This document shows, one piece after another, positions 1 to 7,805 of a DNA stretch of 64,000 nucleotides. Positions within the stretch are counted from its first letter, which is position 1. The number at the start of each line of letters is the position of its first letter. Source of the DNA: Verrucomicrobiales bacterium. GTDB lineage: Bacteria > Verrucomicrobiota > Verrucomicrobiia > Limisphaerales > J093. A program made the translations under genes and the position numbers. The DNA is taken from positions 62,001 to 126,000 of the forward strand of contig JABTUJ010000010.1 in assembly GCA_015075445.1 (NCBI GenBank), given 5' to 3'. The notes beneath the pieces were generated by a model. The model made no database searches, had not been told where the DNA came from, and saw only the letters and a list, made by a program, of their open reading frames with translations.

Positions 1-2833
1 CCAGCCTCAGCGTTACCCCGTCCCTCTCCTCCCCCGGCGCATAGGCGTACGCCACCGGCAGCCGATGCCCCCCGACTTCAATCTCGTCCGGGAAGGCGTC
101 CCCGTTGAATCCCGCCACCGCGTCGCCCAACACATCCCGCTCCGTCGCACACAGAAAGCCCCATCCACCGTGGGTCTTCCGCTCCCGATCCAGATCGGCC
201 ACGGAACTGACATCCGTCAAACGCGCCGCGTAGAAGCGGTAGAACGCCTCGTCCAGATCAGGAATCACCCGCCGGCTCAGCCGCGTTTGCCAGAGCTCGA
301 TCTTCTCCCGCAGCCGCTGGTTGTGACTGAGAAGAGGTACCTGGCGACCCGACGCCACCGCGCGCCCTCCCGCCCCCTCCGGCTCGGCCTCGAGTTCCCG
401 CCCCACCAGCGCGGCACGGATGAACACCTCCGTCGCCTCGGCTGGATTCACCCGCCCGTAACCCACCGTGCGCTCCCGCAGCACCAGGCCACGCATCAGG
501 ACACGCTCCCGCGCCAACACCCGGCCGGCCTCGCGTTCCCACCGCACCTGGTCATGCGTCACCCGAATCAGATGGGGCGCCAGCTCGATCACCCACTCCG
601 GATCGATCGCCGCCACGGTGCGGGCGTACGATTGGGTCGTCTCGACAATCTCCCCGGCCACCACCCATTCCGGGGAGTGCCCGCGCACCTCGGGCGCTCG
701 CGCCACGCCCTGCTCCCCCGCCGCTCTGGCCGCCGGCTTCTCCGGCGGCTTCGCGAACAAAGCCGAGCCGGGAAACACCTTGACCGACCGGCCACCCGCC
801 ATCCGATAGACGTTGCGTTCCTGGCGCCGCCCCACGTGCCCCCACAACCCTGTCAACACGGCTCGATGTATGCCGGTGTAACGCGGATCGAACCCGGATG
901 CCGCGCCCCGCACCTTATCCCGCTTCGCCGCTCCCCCCATCACCTCCGGGCGTGGGGTTGGTCCCCCCAACTCCGCGACGGCCTCCTCCAGTTCCGCATG
1001 CACGTCCCGCCATTCGCGCATCCGGAGAAACGAGAGGAAGTGGGTCCGGCAGAACTTCCGCATCTGATTCTGCGTCTTCAGGACTTCCCACTGGTCGTGA
1101 TACGCCTCCCACAGGTGCAGCAGCGTGAGAAAGTCCGAGCGCGGATGCTGGAACCGCCGGTGCGCCGCCTCTGCCGCGGCTTGCTGGTCGAATGGACGTT
1201 CGCGGGGATCCTGGATGCTCAGCCCCGCCGCAATCACGAGCACCTCCGGCAAGGCCCCCTCCGCGCGCGCCTGCAGCAACATCCGGCCAATCGCCGGGTC
1301 CACCGGCAACCGCGCCAGATCGCGACCCAAGTCCGTCAGCCCGCGCTGGCCATCGAGCGCCCCAATCTCCTCAAGCAACTGGTAGGCCGCGGCGACGGCC
1401 GCCGCCGTCGGCGCCTCGACAAACGGAAACGTCTCCACCTCGCCGAGCTGCCACGCCTTCATCCGCAGGATGACCTCGGCCAGATCACAACGCTGGATCT
1501 CCGGCTCCGTAAACGGACGCCGCGCCGCGTAATCCTCCGCCGAGTAGAGCCGGACGCAGACGCCGTCGGCCACGCGCCCGCAACGGCCGCTGCGCTGGTT
1601 GGCGCTGCTCTGCGAGATCGGTTCAATCGGCAGCCGGTGCGTCCGCGTCGCCGCGCGGTAGCGGCTGAACCGCGCCAACCCCGTGTCCACCACGTACCGG
1701 ATCCGCGGCACCGTCAGCGAAGTCTCGGCGATGTTCGTCGCCACGACCACGCGCCGCCGTGGCCCGGGCGCAAACACCCGCTGCTGCTCACCCGCACTCA
1801 ACCGTCCAAACAGCGGGACCACCTCGAACCGGTCGCCCTGCCGCGACGCCAGCAGATCGCACGCTTCCCGGATGTCCCGTTCGCCGGGAAGAAACACCAG
1901 CACATCGCCGCCGGCCGTCTCGTTCAACAACCCGCCGACCGCGTTCACTGCCGCATCGATGTAGGTCACCTCCCCGGCTTCCTCGGCCTGTTCGTCCCGT
2001 GGCGCGTAGCGGACCTCGACTGGGTAGACCCGACCCGAAACTTCGATCACGGGTGCGCCGTCGAAGGCTCGCGAGAACAGCCCGGTGTCGATCGTGGCCG
2101 AGGTGATGACCAGCTTGAGATCGTCCCGCTGCCGCAGGAGCTGCTTCAGGTAACCCAGCAGGAAATCGATGTTCAGCGACCGCTCGTGTGCCTCGTCAAT
2201 GATCAGCGCCTCGTACTCCGCCAGCATCGGGTCCCCCTGCAGTTCGGCCAGCAGGATGCCGTCGGTCATCACCTTCACCCCTGTCTCGGGGCGCGTGTCA
2301 TCGGCGAAGCGGATCTTGCAGCCCACCTCGACGCCCCACTTCACCTCGAGTTCCTCCGCCAGCCGCCGCGAGATGGACAAAGCGGCCACCCGCCGGGGCT
2401 GGGTGCAACCGATCCGTGCCCGCAGCCCGAGACCCGCCTCGAGGCACATCTTCGGGAGTTGCGTCGTCTTCCCGGAACCGGTTTCCCCCGCCACCACCAC
2501 CACTGGGTGAGCGCGAAGGGCGGCCACAATCTCCTCCCGCCGCGCCGTAATGGGCAGGGCCTCGGGAGAGGCAATTCGCCGAAGCACCGCCGCCCGGCGC
2601 TCCCGCGTCGCCGCCGACGCCTGCGCCTCGGTCAGCCAACGGGCAATGGGGAGCTCGCCGCCGCCCGCTCGCGACGCCTCAGCCCGCGCCCGCCGCAGCG
2701 CGTGGCCCAACCGGATCTGGTCCGGCAGAAGACAGCGCGGCAGGAGCTCCCGCAGTTCCTGGAGTGCCTTGGCCGACTCCCAAAAAGCTGGCCCGCCTTG
2801 CGGCGGGCCAACGTACGTAACCGTGTGAGCCAA
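1..2833 (-). CDS. hrpA: ATP-dependent RNA helicase HrpA (DEAH box), 3' end outside the window
   Basis: A long open minus-strand frame without a stop that runs off position 1. The translation has Walker A GETGSGKTTQLPK (near 2450-2490), Walker B/DEAH as LIIDEAHERS, the SAT motif (VITSATIDT) and the motif VI region QRSGRCGRV. Next come the helicase-associated segment GLSIQDPRERP and an HrpA-type block (KTQNQMRKFCRTHFLSFLRM, REWRDVH). At the window edge the frame reads APGEERDGVTLRL, matching the start of the HrpA C-terminal (DUF3418) region, so roughly 350 residues are probably missing. HrpA proteins are large cytoplasmic DEAH helicases acting on mRNA and ribosomes. The start is uncertain: no ATG is available. 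TTG at 2833 preserves an HrpA-like N-terminus (LQELRELL) but lies upstream of a terminator hairpin at 2782-2810. TTG at 2710 and GTG at 2587 are alternatives. Confidence 0.9.
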   Translation of the reverse strand, partial: MAHTVTYVGPPQGGPAFWESAKALQELRELLPRCLLPDQIRLGHALRRARAEASRAGGGELPIARWLTEAQASAATRERRAAVLRRIASPEALPITARREEIVAALRAHPVVVVAGETGSGKTTQLPKMCLEAGLGLRARIGCTQPRRVAALSISRRLAEELEVKWGVEVGCKIRFADDTRPETGVKVMTDGILLAELQGDPMLAEYEALIIDEAHERSLNIDFLLGYLKQLLRQRDDLKLVITSATIDTGLFSRAFDGAPVIEVSGRVYPVEVRYAPRDEQAEEAGEVTYIDAAVNAVGGLLNETAGGDVLVFLPGERDIREACDLLASRQGDRFEVVPLFGRLSAGEQQRVFAPGPRRRVVVATNIAETSLTVPRIRYVVDTGLARFSRYRAATRTHRLPIEPISQSSANQRSGRCGRVADGVCVRLYSAEDYAARRPFTEPEIQRCDLAEVILRMKAWQLGEVETFPFVEAPTAAAVAAAYQLLEEIGALDGQRGLTDLGRDLARLPVDPAIGRMLLQARAEGALPEVLVIAAGLSIQDPRERPFDQQAAAEAAHRRFQHPRSDFLTLLHLWEAYHDQWEVLKTQNQMRKFCRTHFLSFLRMREWRDVHAELEEAVAELGGPTPRPEVMGGAAKRDKVRGAASGFDPRYTGIHRAVLTGLWGHVGRRQERNVYRMAGGRSVKVFPGSALFAKPPEKPAARAAGEQGVARAPEVRGHSPEWVVAGEIVETTQSYARTVAAIDPEWVIELAPHLIRVTHDQVRWEREAGRVLARERVLMRGLVLRERTVGYGRVNPAEATEVFIRAALVGRELEAEPEGAGGRAVASGRQVPLLSHNQRLREKIELWQTRLSRRVIPDLDEAFYRFYAARLTDVSSVADLDRERKTHGGWGFLCATERDVLGDAVAGFNGDAFPDEIEVGGHRLPVAYAYAPGEERDGVTLRL
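2782..2810 (-). terminator. Rho-independent terminator after the pseudopilin gene
   Basis: Read on the minus strand, TGGCCCGCC pairs perfectly with GGCGGGCCA across a 4-nt loop and is followed by AGC and five T. It lies 62 bp past the stop of the minus-strand pseudopilin gene and inside the apparent 5' end of hrpA. Confidence 0.75.
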
Positions 2834-2871
2834 TCTATGGTTGCAGAGCTGAGCGCCCCCGTTGGGTCCAC

Positions 2872-3726
2872 TCAGTAAACCTGCGTGGTCTTGCGCGGAC
2901 TCTTGTACGAGTACCACGTCTTGTCCGGGTCATTGGCCTGGCAGGCGATGTTCACGCGCGAGGTGAGCGTGACCTTCGACATGGTCCCTTTCATCACCGG
3001 GCCGGTCCACTTCTTGATCTCCGAGTGGCCATCGGCAAAGGCGAAACCGCAGGCCCCGTTGTGGTACGTGGCCGGGACGTCCACGATGTTCACCGAGCTG
3101 TTCGGCGGGAAACAACCCGCATCGTTGATGCTGTCCGGATGCTCGTCCACGTACACCCAGGTCTCCGTCGGCCCCGGGATGTTCAGATCCGACGCCTTGG
3201 TGGGATGGGCATAAATCGATCCCATGGGACCAGTCTCGGCGTTCCCTTCGCCCACCAGGATGTTGCTTGAAATGCTGCGCACCCGCTCGGTCCACCCACG
3301 GGCCCGTTGCGACGGCGCCAGGAACTTGTCCGCCGGGCACTTGTAGATGTTCTTGGCCTGCGCAAAGTAGGTGGCCAGCACCGCGTAACGCGGATCGAGC
3401 AGGAAGATCGTGTTCGTGTTGTCCGAACTTGTCGACCAATCCAGCCACCCCGTCACCCACGGACGCTCGCGGGCACCCACCGTCGGCTGGAACCCGCCGT
3501 GGTAGGACCCGGGAAACTTGTCGTTGTTGTCACCTTGATACATGTGGTTCGCCAGCATCACCTGCTTGGTGTTGTTCATGCAGAGGATGCCGGTGGCCTT
3601 GGACTTCGCACGCGCCAACGCCGGCAGGAGCATGCCGGCCAAAATGGCTATGATCGCAATGACGACCAGCAGCTCGATCAGGGTGAACCCCTGTCTGCCG
3701 GTCCGGGACTGGTTGAGGTGCTTCAT
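2872..3726 (-). CDS. Type II-secretion-like pseudopilin with H-X9-DG motif
   Basis: 284 residues. The N-terminus is a class III prepilin signal: a short basic leader, then [20 protein letters not shown] and [12 protein letters not shown]. Cleavage is expected before the F, followed by N-methylation. The C-terminal part has [16 protein letters not shown], in which H and DG are nine residues apart, the H-X9-DG signature of prepilin-type processing-associated proteins found in large numbers in Planctomycetota, Verrucomicrobiota and Lentisphaerota. Role inferred: minor pseudopilin or secreted, membrane-anchored protein. Individual functions in this family are unknown. It is transcribed away from aroB and ends at a good terminator (2782-2810). 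Confidence 0.9.
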   Translation of the reverse strand: MKHLNQSRTGRQGFTLIELLVVIAIIAILAGMLLPALARAKSKATGILCMNNTKQVMLANHMYQGDNNDKFPGSYHGGFQPTVGARERPWVTGWLDWSTSSDNTNTIFLLDPRYAVLATYFAQAKNIYKCPADKFLAPSQRARGWTERVRSISSNILVGEGNAETGPMGSIYAHPTKASDLNIPGPTETWVYVDEHPDSINDAGCFPPNSSVNIVDVPATYHNGACGFAFADGHSEIKKWTGPVMKGTMSKVTLTSRVNIACQANDPDKTWYSYKSPRKTTQVY

Positions 3727-3942
3727 GGCTTGTCGCTTTTCAGTCGTTGAATCGGGTCAAGTTGCGCCCCGGAGCGTGGATTATCGCGCCGAATACGTCA
3801 ACCCGTCACTGCCGCACCAACCCGCCCGACCCGATTCGTCGACACCCACTAGTCTAGGGGGGGTGCTCCGCGGTGGAAATGTGCGTCTGGCTGCACAGAC
3901 TTGCCCACTTCCGTCAAGGGGTCCGACTCCCTCGGCAAGCCT

Positions 3943-3970
3943 TTGACACTGGCGACGCGTTACTTAGACT
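3943..3970 (+). promoter_or_regulatory. Sigma-70-type promoter of aroB, placed for a leaderless mRNA
   Basis: TTGACA (3943-3948), a 16-bp spacer and TAGACT (3965-3970). Only 6 nt separate the -10 box from the aroB ATG at 3977, so a start site 7 nt downstream would coincide with the start codon. No Shine-Dalgarno is visible. Confidence 0.6.
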
Positions 3971-3976
3971 GCGCCC

Positions 3977-5059
3977 ATGAGGACAGTCAAGGTACCCTTG
4001 GGCGCGCGTTCCTATTCGATCGTGATCGGCCGGCGCGTCGCCGACCGGCTCGGCCGGGCCTGCGCCAAGCTCGGCTTCAGCCCGAAATGCGCCGTGGTCA
4101 CCGACACCCAGGTGGGCCCGCTCCATTCGGCCCGCATCCTCGCCAGCCTCCGCAAGGCCGGCTTCTCCCCCGTGGTCGTCACGGTCCCGGCCGGTGAAAC
4201 CGCCAAGTGCCTCGAGCAAGTCGAGATCTGCTACCGGGCTTTGGCGCGCCACCGCCTCGAACGCAAGTCCTTTCTCGTCGCCCTCGGCGGGGGCGTGGTG
4301 GGCGATCTGGCCGGCTTTGTGGCGGCCACCTACCTGCGTGGCATCCCCTTCATCCAGCTCCCCACCACCCTCGTCGCACAAGTCGACAGCTCGGTGGGCG
4401 GAAAAACCGGCGTCAACCTCCCCGACGGCAAGAACCTCGTCGGCGCCTTCCACCAACCCCGGCTGGTCATGTGCGACCTGGCCACCCTCGATTCCCTCCC
4501 CGAGCGCGAATTCCGCGCCGGCATCGCTGAGATCATCAAGTACGGGATCATCCGGGACGCCGCCTTCTTCGAGCAACTCGAGCGCGACCTCGACCGCCTG
4601 CTGGCCCGCGAGGAAGCCGCCCTCGGCGCCTTCGTCGCCCGCTCCTGCGAGATCAAGGCCGAAGTGGTCGGTCTGGACGAAACCGAGACCGGCCTCCGCT
4701 CGATCCTCAACTTCGGCCACACCCTCGGTCACGCCCTCGAAACCGTGGCCGGCTACGGACGCTACCTCCACGGCGAAGCCATCGCCATCGGCCAGGTGGC
4801 CGCCGCCCGCCTCTCCGCTGAACTCCTGGGTCTGCCGGCCGAGGCCGTCGAACGCCTCCAGGCCCTGTTCGCCCGCGCTGGCCTGCCCACCAGTGTCTCC
4901 CTCGATGCCGCGCAAAAGAAACGACTTCTCGCCGCGATGCAGCTCGACAAGAAGGTCAGCGGCGGCGAAATCCGCTTCGTGCTCGCCGAGGCCATCGGTG
5001 AGGTCCGCTGGGGCAAGCGCGTCCCGGAAAAGCTGATCTGGCGCGCCCTCGCCCCGTAG
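3977..5059 (+). CDS. aroB: 3-dehydroquinate synthase
   Basis: 360 residues, the usual size. It converts DAHP to 3-dehydroquinate, the second step of the shikimate pathway, in the cytoplasm, using NAD and a divalent metal (zinc or cobalt). Visible signatures: GGGVVGDLAGFVAATYLRGI (NAD-binding region), DSSVGGKTGVN and NLVGAFHQP (substrate/metal region), EIIKYGII, NFGHTLGHALE and HGEAIAIG (metal-ligand histidines). The ATG at 3977 is favoured because the protein begins with the normal MRTVKVPLGARSY and a promoter sits directly upstream. The gene stands alone between minus-strand genes and ends 24 bp from the convergent gene at 5084; no terminator hairpin was seen in that gap. Confidence 0.97.
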   Translation: MRTVKVPLGARSYSIVIGRRVADRLGRACAKLGFSPKCAVVTDTQVGPLHSARILASLRKAGFSPVVVTVPAGETAKCLEQVEICYRALARHRLERKSFLVALGGGVVGDLAGFVAATYLRGIPFIQLPTTLVAQVDSSVGGKTGVNLPDGKNLVGAFHQPRLVMCDLATLDSLPEREFRAGIAEIIKYGIIRDAAFFEQLERDLDRLLAREEAALGAFVARSCEIKAEVVGLDETETGLRSILNFGHTLGHALETVAGYGRYLHGEAIAIGQVAAARLSAELLGLPAEAVERLQALFARAGLPTSVSLDAAQKKRLLAAMQLDKKVSGGEIRFVLAEAIGEVRWGKRVPEKLIWRALAP

Positions 5060-5083
5060 GTGCTGGCGGACGTTCGGAGGGTT

Positions 5084-5638
5084 CTAGAAGTCCAGGGCCA
5101 TCGTGTCTGCCAACGCTGCCCGCGAAAGCCGCCCTTCGGCCGCTTCCTGACACGCGTCGCGCACCCGCGACACCCATGGACCGCCATTCGCCGGGCGGCA
5201 TCCCCCCGCGTGGCTGATCCAGGTATGCGCCAGCCGGAACTCGGCCGCCGCCTCGAGCACAGTTCGCAGAGCCGCAGCCAACACCGGGCGGCGCCAGCGC
5301 CGGAAGCGGCGCAGAACAATCGCAGAAGGGAAACGCCCCGCACACAGATAGCGAAGTGCCGGATCGGACTCGATTTCCTCCGCGATGGCTTCCGAGCCGA
5401 ACCGGCCGGTGAGATGGCTGAAGACGGTCACGGCCACCAGCGAAGTGGCGGGCCACGAACCCTCCTCGCGTCCCTCCACCCGGACGGCCGCACACCCCCC
5501 GGCGTGCTGGGCCGCCGCTTCGAGCACGAGGCGCAGCAACCGGTCCTCCCCGAGCCAGACCCGGAGATCAGAAGGGAACGCAACGCCCGGCAGGGCCGGA
5601 GCGGGTACCGGCGTGTTCAGCAAATGGATGGGTGTCAT
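5084..5638 (-). CDS. Transposase N-terminal-domain-only protein (DUF772/InsH-like), no catalytic domain
   Basis: 184 residues from the ATG at 5638 (MTPIHLLNTP). The centre (VAVTVFSHLTGRFGSEAIAE, then EIESDPALRYLCAGRFP and RRFRRWRRPVL) resembles the DUF772/InsH N-terminal domain of IS5/IS1182-type transposases: a helical block, ..RYLCAG.., then a basic helix. The DDE catalytic domain that should follow is absent. The C-terminus instead ends in ISHAGGCRPANGG and a short helical tail. There are no terminal inverted repeats or target duplications at its edges. It may be a domesticated DNA-binding fragment or a decayed element. It lies 211 bp from palindromic repeat array A. The family call is from pattern only. 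Confidence 0.5.
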   Translation of the reverse strand: MTPIHLLNTPVPAPALPGVAFPSDLRVWLGEDRLLRLVLEAAAQHAGGCAAVRVEGREEGSWPATSLVAVTVFSHLTGRFGSEAIAEEIESDPALRYLCAGRFPSAIVLRRFRRWRRPVLAAALRTVLEAAAEFRLAHTWISHAGGCRPANGGPWVSRVRDACQEAAEGRLSRAALADTMALDF

Positions 5639-5848
5639 AGGCCTGGTCGCACGTTGATTCAAACCAAACCTATGTTGCCGCGCTCGTGTTACGAAAAGGC
5701 GGCGCGCAGGTGAAGTTCCGGTGGCGGTTGGGGAAGCACAGAGGGAGGCGCTGCAGCGCGGTACACGGCCACGTGGGGCTCCAATCTCGGAAGCTCCACT
5801 CGATGGCTCGACCCCTACCACCACATGCGGGCACGCGGACAACCGGAG

Positions 5849-6075
5849 TGAGCCTCCTGACGTCGGCGCCTACCGCGGACCCGTAGGAGTCGAGGTAACG
5901 AGACTCACCCCAGGCTGAGCCTCCTGACGTCGGCGCCTACAATGGGACCGTAGGAGTCGAGGTGACGAGACTCACCCCCGGCTGAGCCTCCTGACGTCGG
6001 CGCCTACCGCGGGCACGGTAGGAGTCGAGGTGACGAGACTCACCCCAGGCTGAGCCTCCTGACGTCGGCGGCTAC
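5849..6075. repeat. Intergenic palindromic repeat array A (about 3.4 units of 67-68 bp)
   Basis: Units start at 5849, 5916, 5983 and 6051. Each unit has a right-hand 25-mer beginning TGAGCCTCCTGACGTC and ending GCCTAC, then about 9 nt, then a left-hand 25-mer beginning GTAGGAGTCGAGG and ending GACTCA. The two 25-mers are reverse complements with about 6 mismatches, so every unit can fold into a long imperfect hairpin. The same core occurs at 13548, 24935 and 63650. It is not CRISPR: the units are palindromic and the linkers are short and conserved. The rest of the gap (5639-5848) holds no recognisable gene. Confidence 0.9.
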
Positions 6076-6096
6076 AGGGGGGATGAGGTTTCCGGG

Positions 6097-7515
6097 CTAA
6101 ACCTTCGGCGGAACCGGGAACTCCCAGCCCTCGCGGTAGCCGCGGTGCAGCAGCCGGTTGGCGGCCGGGTCGTCGAGGAAACGCAGGTTCGGCCCGTCCC
6201 AGCGGAGCCTGCGCTGGGCGCGCACGGCGACGTTGCCCAGCAGACCGGCCTCGGTCAGGCCCCCCGCATGATCCACGAAGTTCGAGCCGGCCGGCGGCCC
6301 CCCGCGGCAGGCCGCCACCCATTCATGGTAATGACCCGGCGAGCGCGGCAGGGTCTTCGGCGGCCGACGATAGTGCTCCATCCGCGACTCGGGGAAGAGA
6401 CGGTCGCCGTTGAGCACCCCGCGTTCGCCCAGATAAAGGACGTCGCGCAACACATCGTCCGGCTCGAACCCGGCCGGTCGAGGCGGTCGGAGCCCGCCGT
6501 CATACCACGAGAGCACGAGCGGGGGCATGCCGCCCCGGGCCGGGAACTCGAAGCGGGCCATCACGCCCAACGGGTAGACCTCCGGACCGAGCTTGGTCGA
6601 GCTGGCCTCGACCGTCAGGGGATGTTCGAGTTGCAGCGCCTTGAAGACCGTCGAGAGCTTGTGGGCGCCAAGGTCGCCCAACAGGCCGGTCCCGAAATCC
6701 CACCAGTTGCGCCAGGTCCACGGATGGTACGCGGGGTGATAGGGCCGGGACGGCGCCGGACCCAGCCAGAGGTCCCAGTCGAGGCCGGCGGGCACCGGAG
6801 GTTGCCCGGCGGGCCGCCCTTCGCCCTCGGGCCAGTTCCAGAAGCGGGCCGGGGACCAGACCTGCACTTCGTGGACCGGACCGATGGCGCCATCGGCGAG
6901 CATCTCGGCCACCACCCGCGCGCTCTCGTCGGCCTGGCCCTGGTTGCCCATCTGCGTGGCCACGCCCGCCCGCCGGGCGGCCTCGGCCACCTGGCGCGCC
7001 TCGAAGACCGAGTAGGTGAGCGGCTTCTCGCAGTACACGTGCTTGCCACGTTCCAGGGCGGCCAAGGTGATCACGGCATGGGTATGATCGGGCGTGGCAA
7101 TCATCACGGCGTCGACGTCCTCGCGTTCCAGCAACTCCCGATAATCGCGGTACGCGCGGCAGGCACGGTACTGACCCGAAGGTCGCTGCTGGGCGTAGAA
7201 GGCGTCGGTTGCCCGGCGGGCGGGTTCCCGGCCGCAGCGACGTCGTTCACGGCCCTGTTCCCAATTCCAGGAGAAGTAGCCGCCGCTTTCCTCGTTCACG
7301 TCGCAGACCGCCACCACCTGGATCTCCGGGAAGGCCTGGAGCGCCTCAAGGTTCTGCAGGCCCTGGCCCCCAGTGCCGATACCGGCGAGGGTCGTCTTCT
7401 CGCTCGGCGGCACGTGACCGGCACCGCCGAGGAGTCGTCGCGGCAGGACGGAGAACGTCGCGGCCGTGGCTGCGCTGGCAAGGAAACGTCGGCGGGAAAA
7501 CGAAAGCTGCTTCAT
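6097..7515 (-). CDS. Exported Gfo/Idh/MocA-family oxidoreductase
   Basis: 472 residues from the ATG at 7515; upstream in-frame codons look non-coding. The N-terminus has a Tat-type motif (SRRRFLASAA) and an Ala-rich hydrophobic stretch. The Rossmann fold follows with GIGTGGQGLQNL and VVAVCDVNEESG, then DAVMIATPDHTHA and GKHVYCEKPLTYS, where EKP holds the conserved lysine of Gfo/Idh/MocA enzymes. The C-terminal half has DFGTGLLGDLGAHKL, typical of the large exported subfamily of Verrucomicrobiota and Planctomycetota. Expected role: NAD(P)-dependent sugar or polyol oxidoreduction in the periplasm; substrate unknown. The gene lies between repeat array A and the kinase gene and has no obvious operon partner. 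Confidence 0.92.
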   Translation of the reverse strand: MKQLSFSRRRFLASAATAATFSVLPRRLLGGAGHVPPSEKTTLAGIGTGGQGLQNLEALQAFPEIQVVAVCDVNEESGGYFSWNWEQGRERRRCGREPARRATDAFYAQQRPSGQYRACRAYRDYRELLEREDVDAVMIATPDHTHAVITLAALERGKHVYCEKPLTYSVFEARQVAEAARRAGVATQMGNQGQADESARVVAEMLADGAIGPVHEVQVWSPARFWNWPEGEGRPAGQPPVPAGLDWDLWLGPAPSRPYHPAYHPWTWRNWWDFGTGLLGDLGAHKLSTVFKALQLEHPLTVEASSTKLGPEVYPLGVMARFEFPARGGMPPLVLSWYDGGLRPPRPAGFEPDDVLRDVLYLGERGVLNGDRLFPESRMEHYRRPPKTLPRSPGHYHEWVAACRGGPPAGSNFVDHAGGLTEAGLLGNVAVRAQRRLRWDGPNLRFLDDPAANRLLHRGYREGWEFPVPPKV

Positions 7516-7654
7516 AGGACAGCGGGGGCTGAAGGTCTGCGGAGGACATGGGTGGAATGCACGGGGCGATTCAACTGCGTGACCGGACTCTGGGCAATCG
7601 CGAACACACCACCGACACCGCCCGCGTGACGCTCGGTTTGGCCCCAAACAGGGC

Positions 7655-7674
7655 GCCGGATGAGGGCATCCGGC
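7655..7674. repeat. REP-like hairpin
   Basis: GCCGGATG-AGGG-CATCCGGC, an 8-bp perfect stem with a 4-nt loop followed by CTACAG, in the 290-bp gap between the oxidoreductase and the kinase. It resembles enterobacterial REP core sequences in shape and wording. Only one copy was noticed here. The rest of the gap shows no gene. Confidence 0.45.
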
Positions 7675-7805
7675 CTACAGGGTGCGAGCAGAGTGGCGAG
7701 CCACGGGCCGAACGACAAAGCCCCAGCGTCACCCGCAAATGACACCTCCACCGAACCTCGGCGCCCCGATCCCCTGGCCCCCTGCTCGGCCACGAACCTG
7801 GGCGG

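Noticed and set aside
65..2878. 937-codon plus-strand open frame
   Set aside because: Antisense to hrpA, which has full helicase motifs; the plus-strand translation is Arg/Pro-rich with no domain.
5240..5480. Complete IS element around the DUF772-like gene
   Set aside because: No terminal inverted repeats, target duplications or DDE domain could be found at its borders.
5849..6075. CRISPR array
   Set aside because: Units are palindromic with conserved linkers, not unique spacers; no cas gene in the window.
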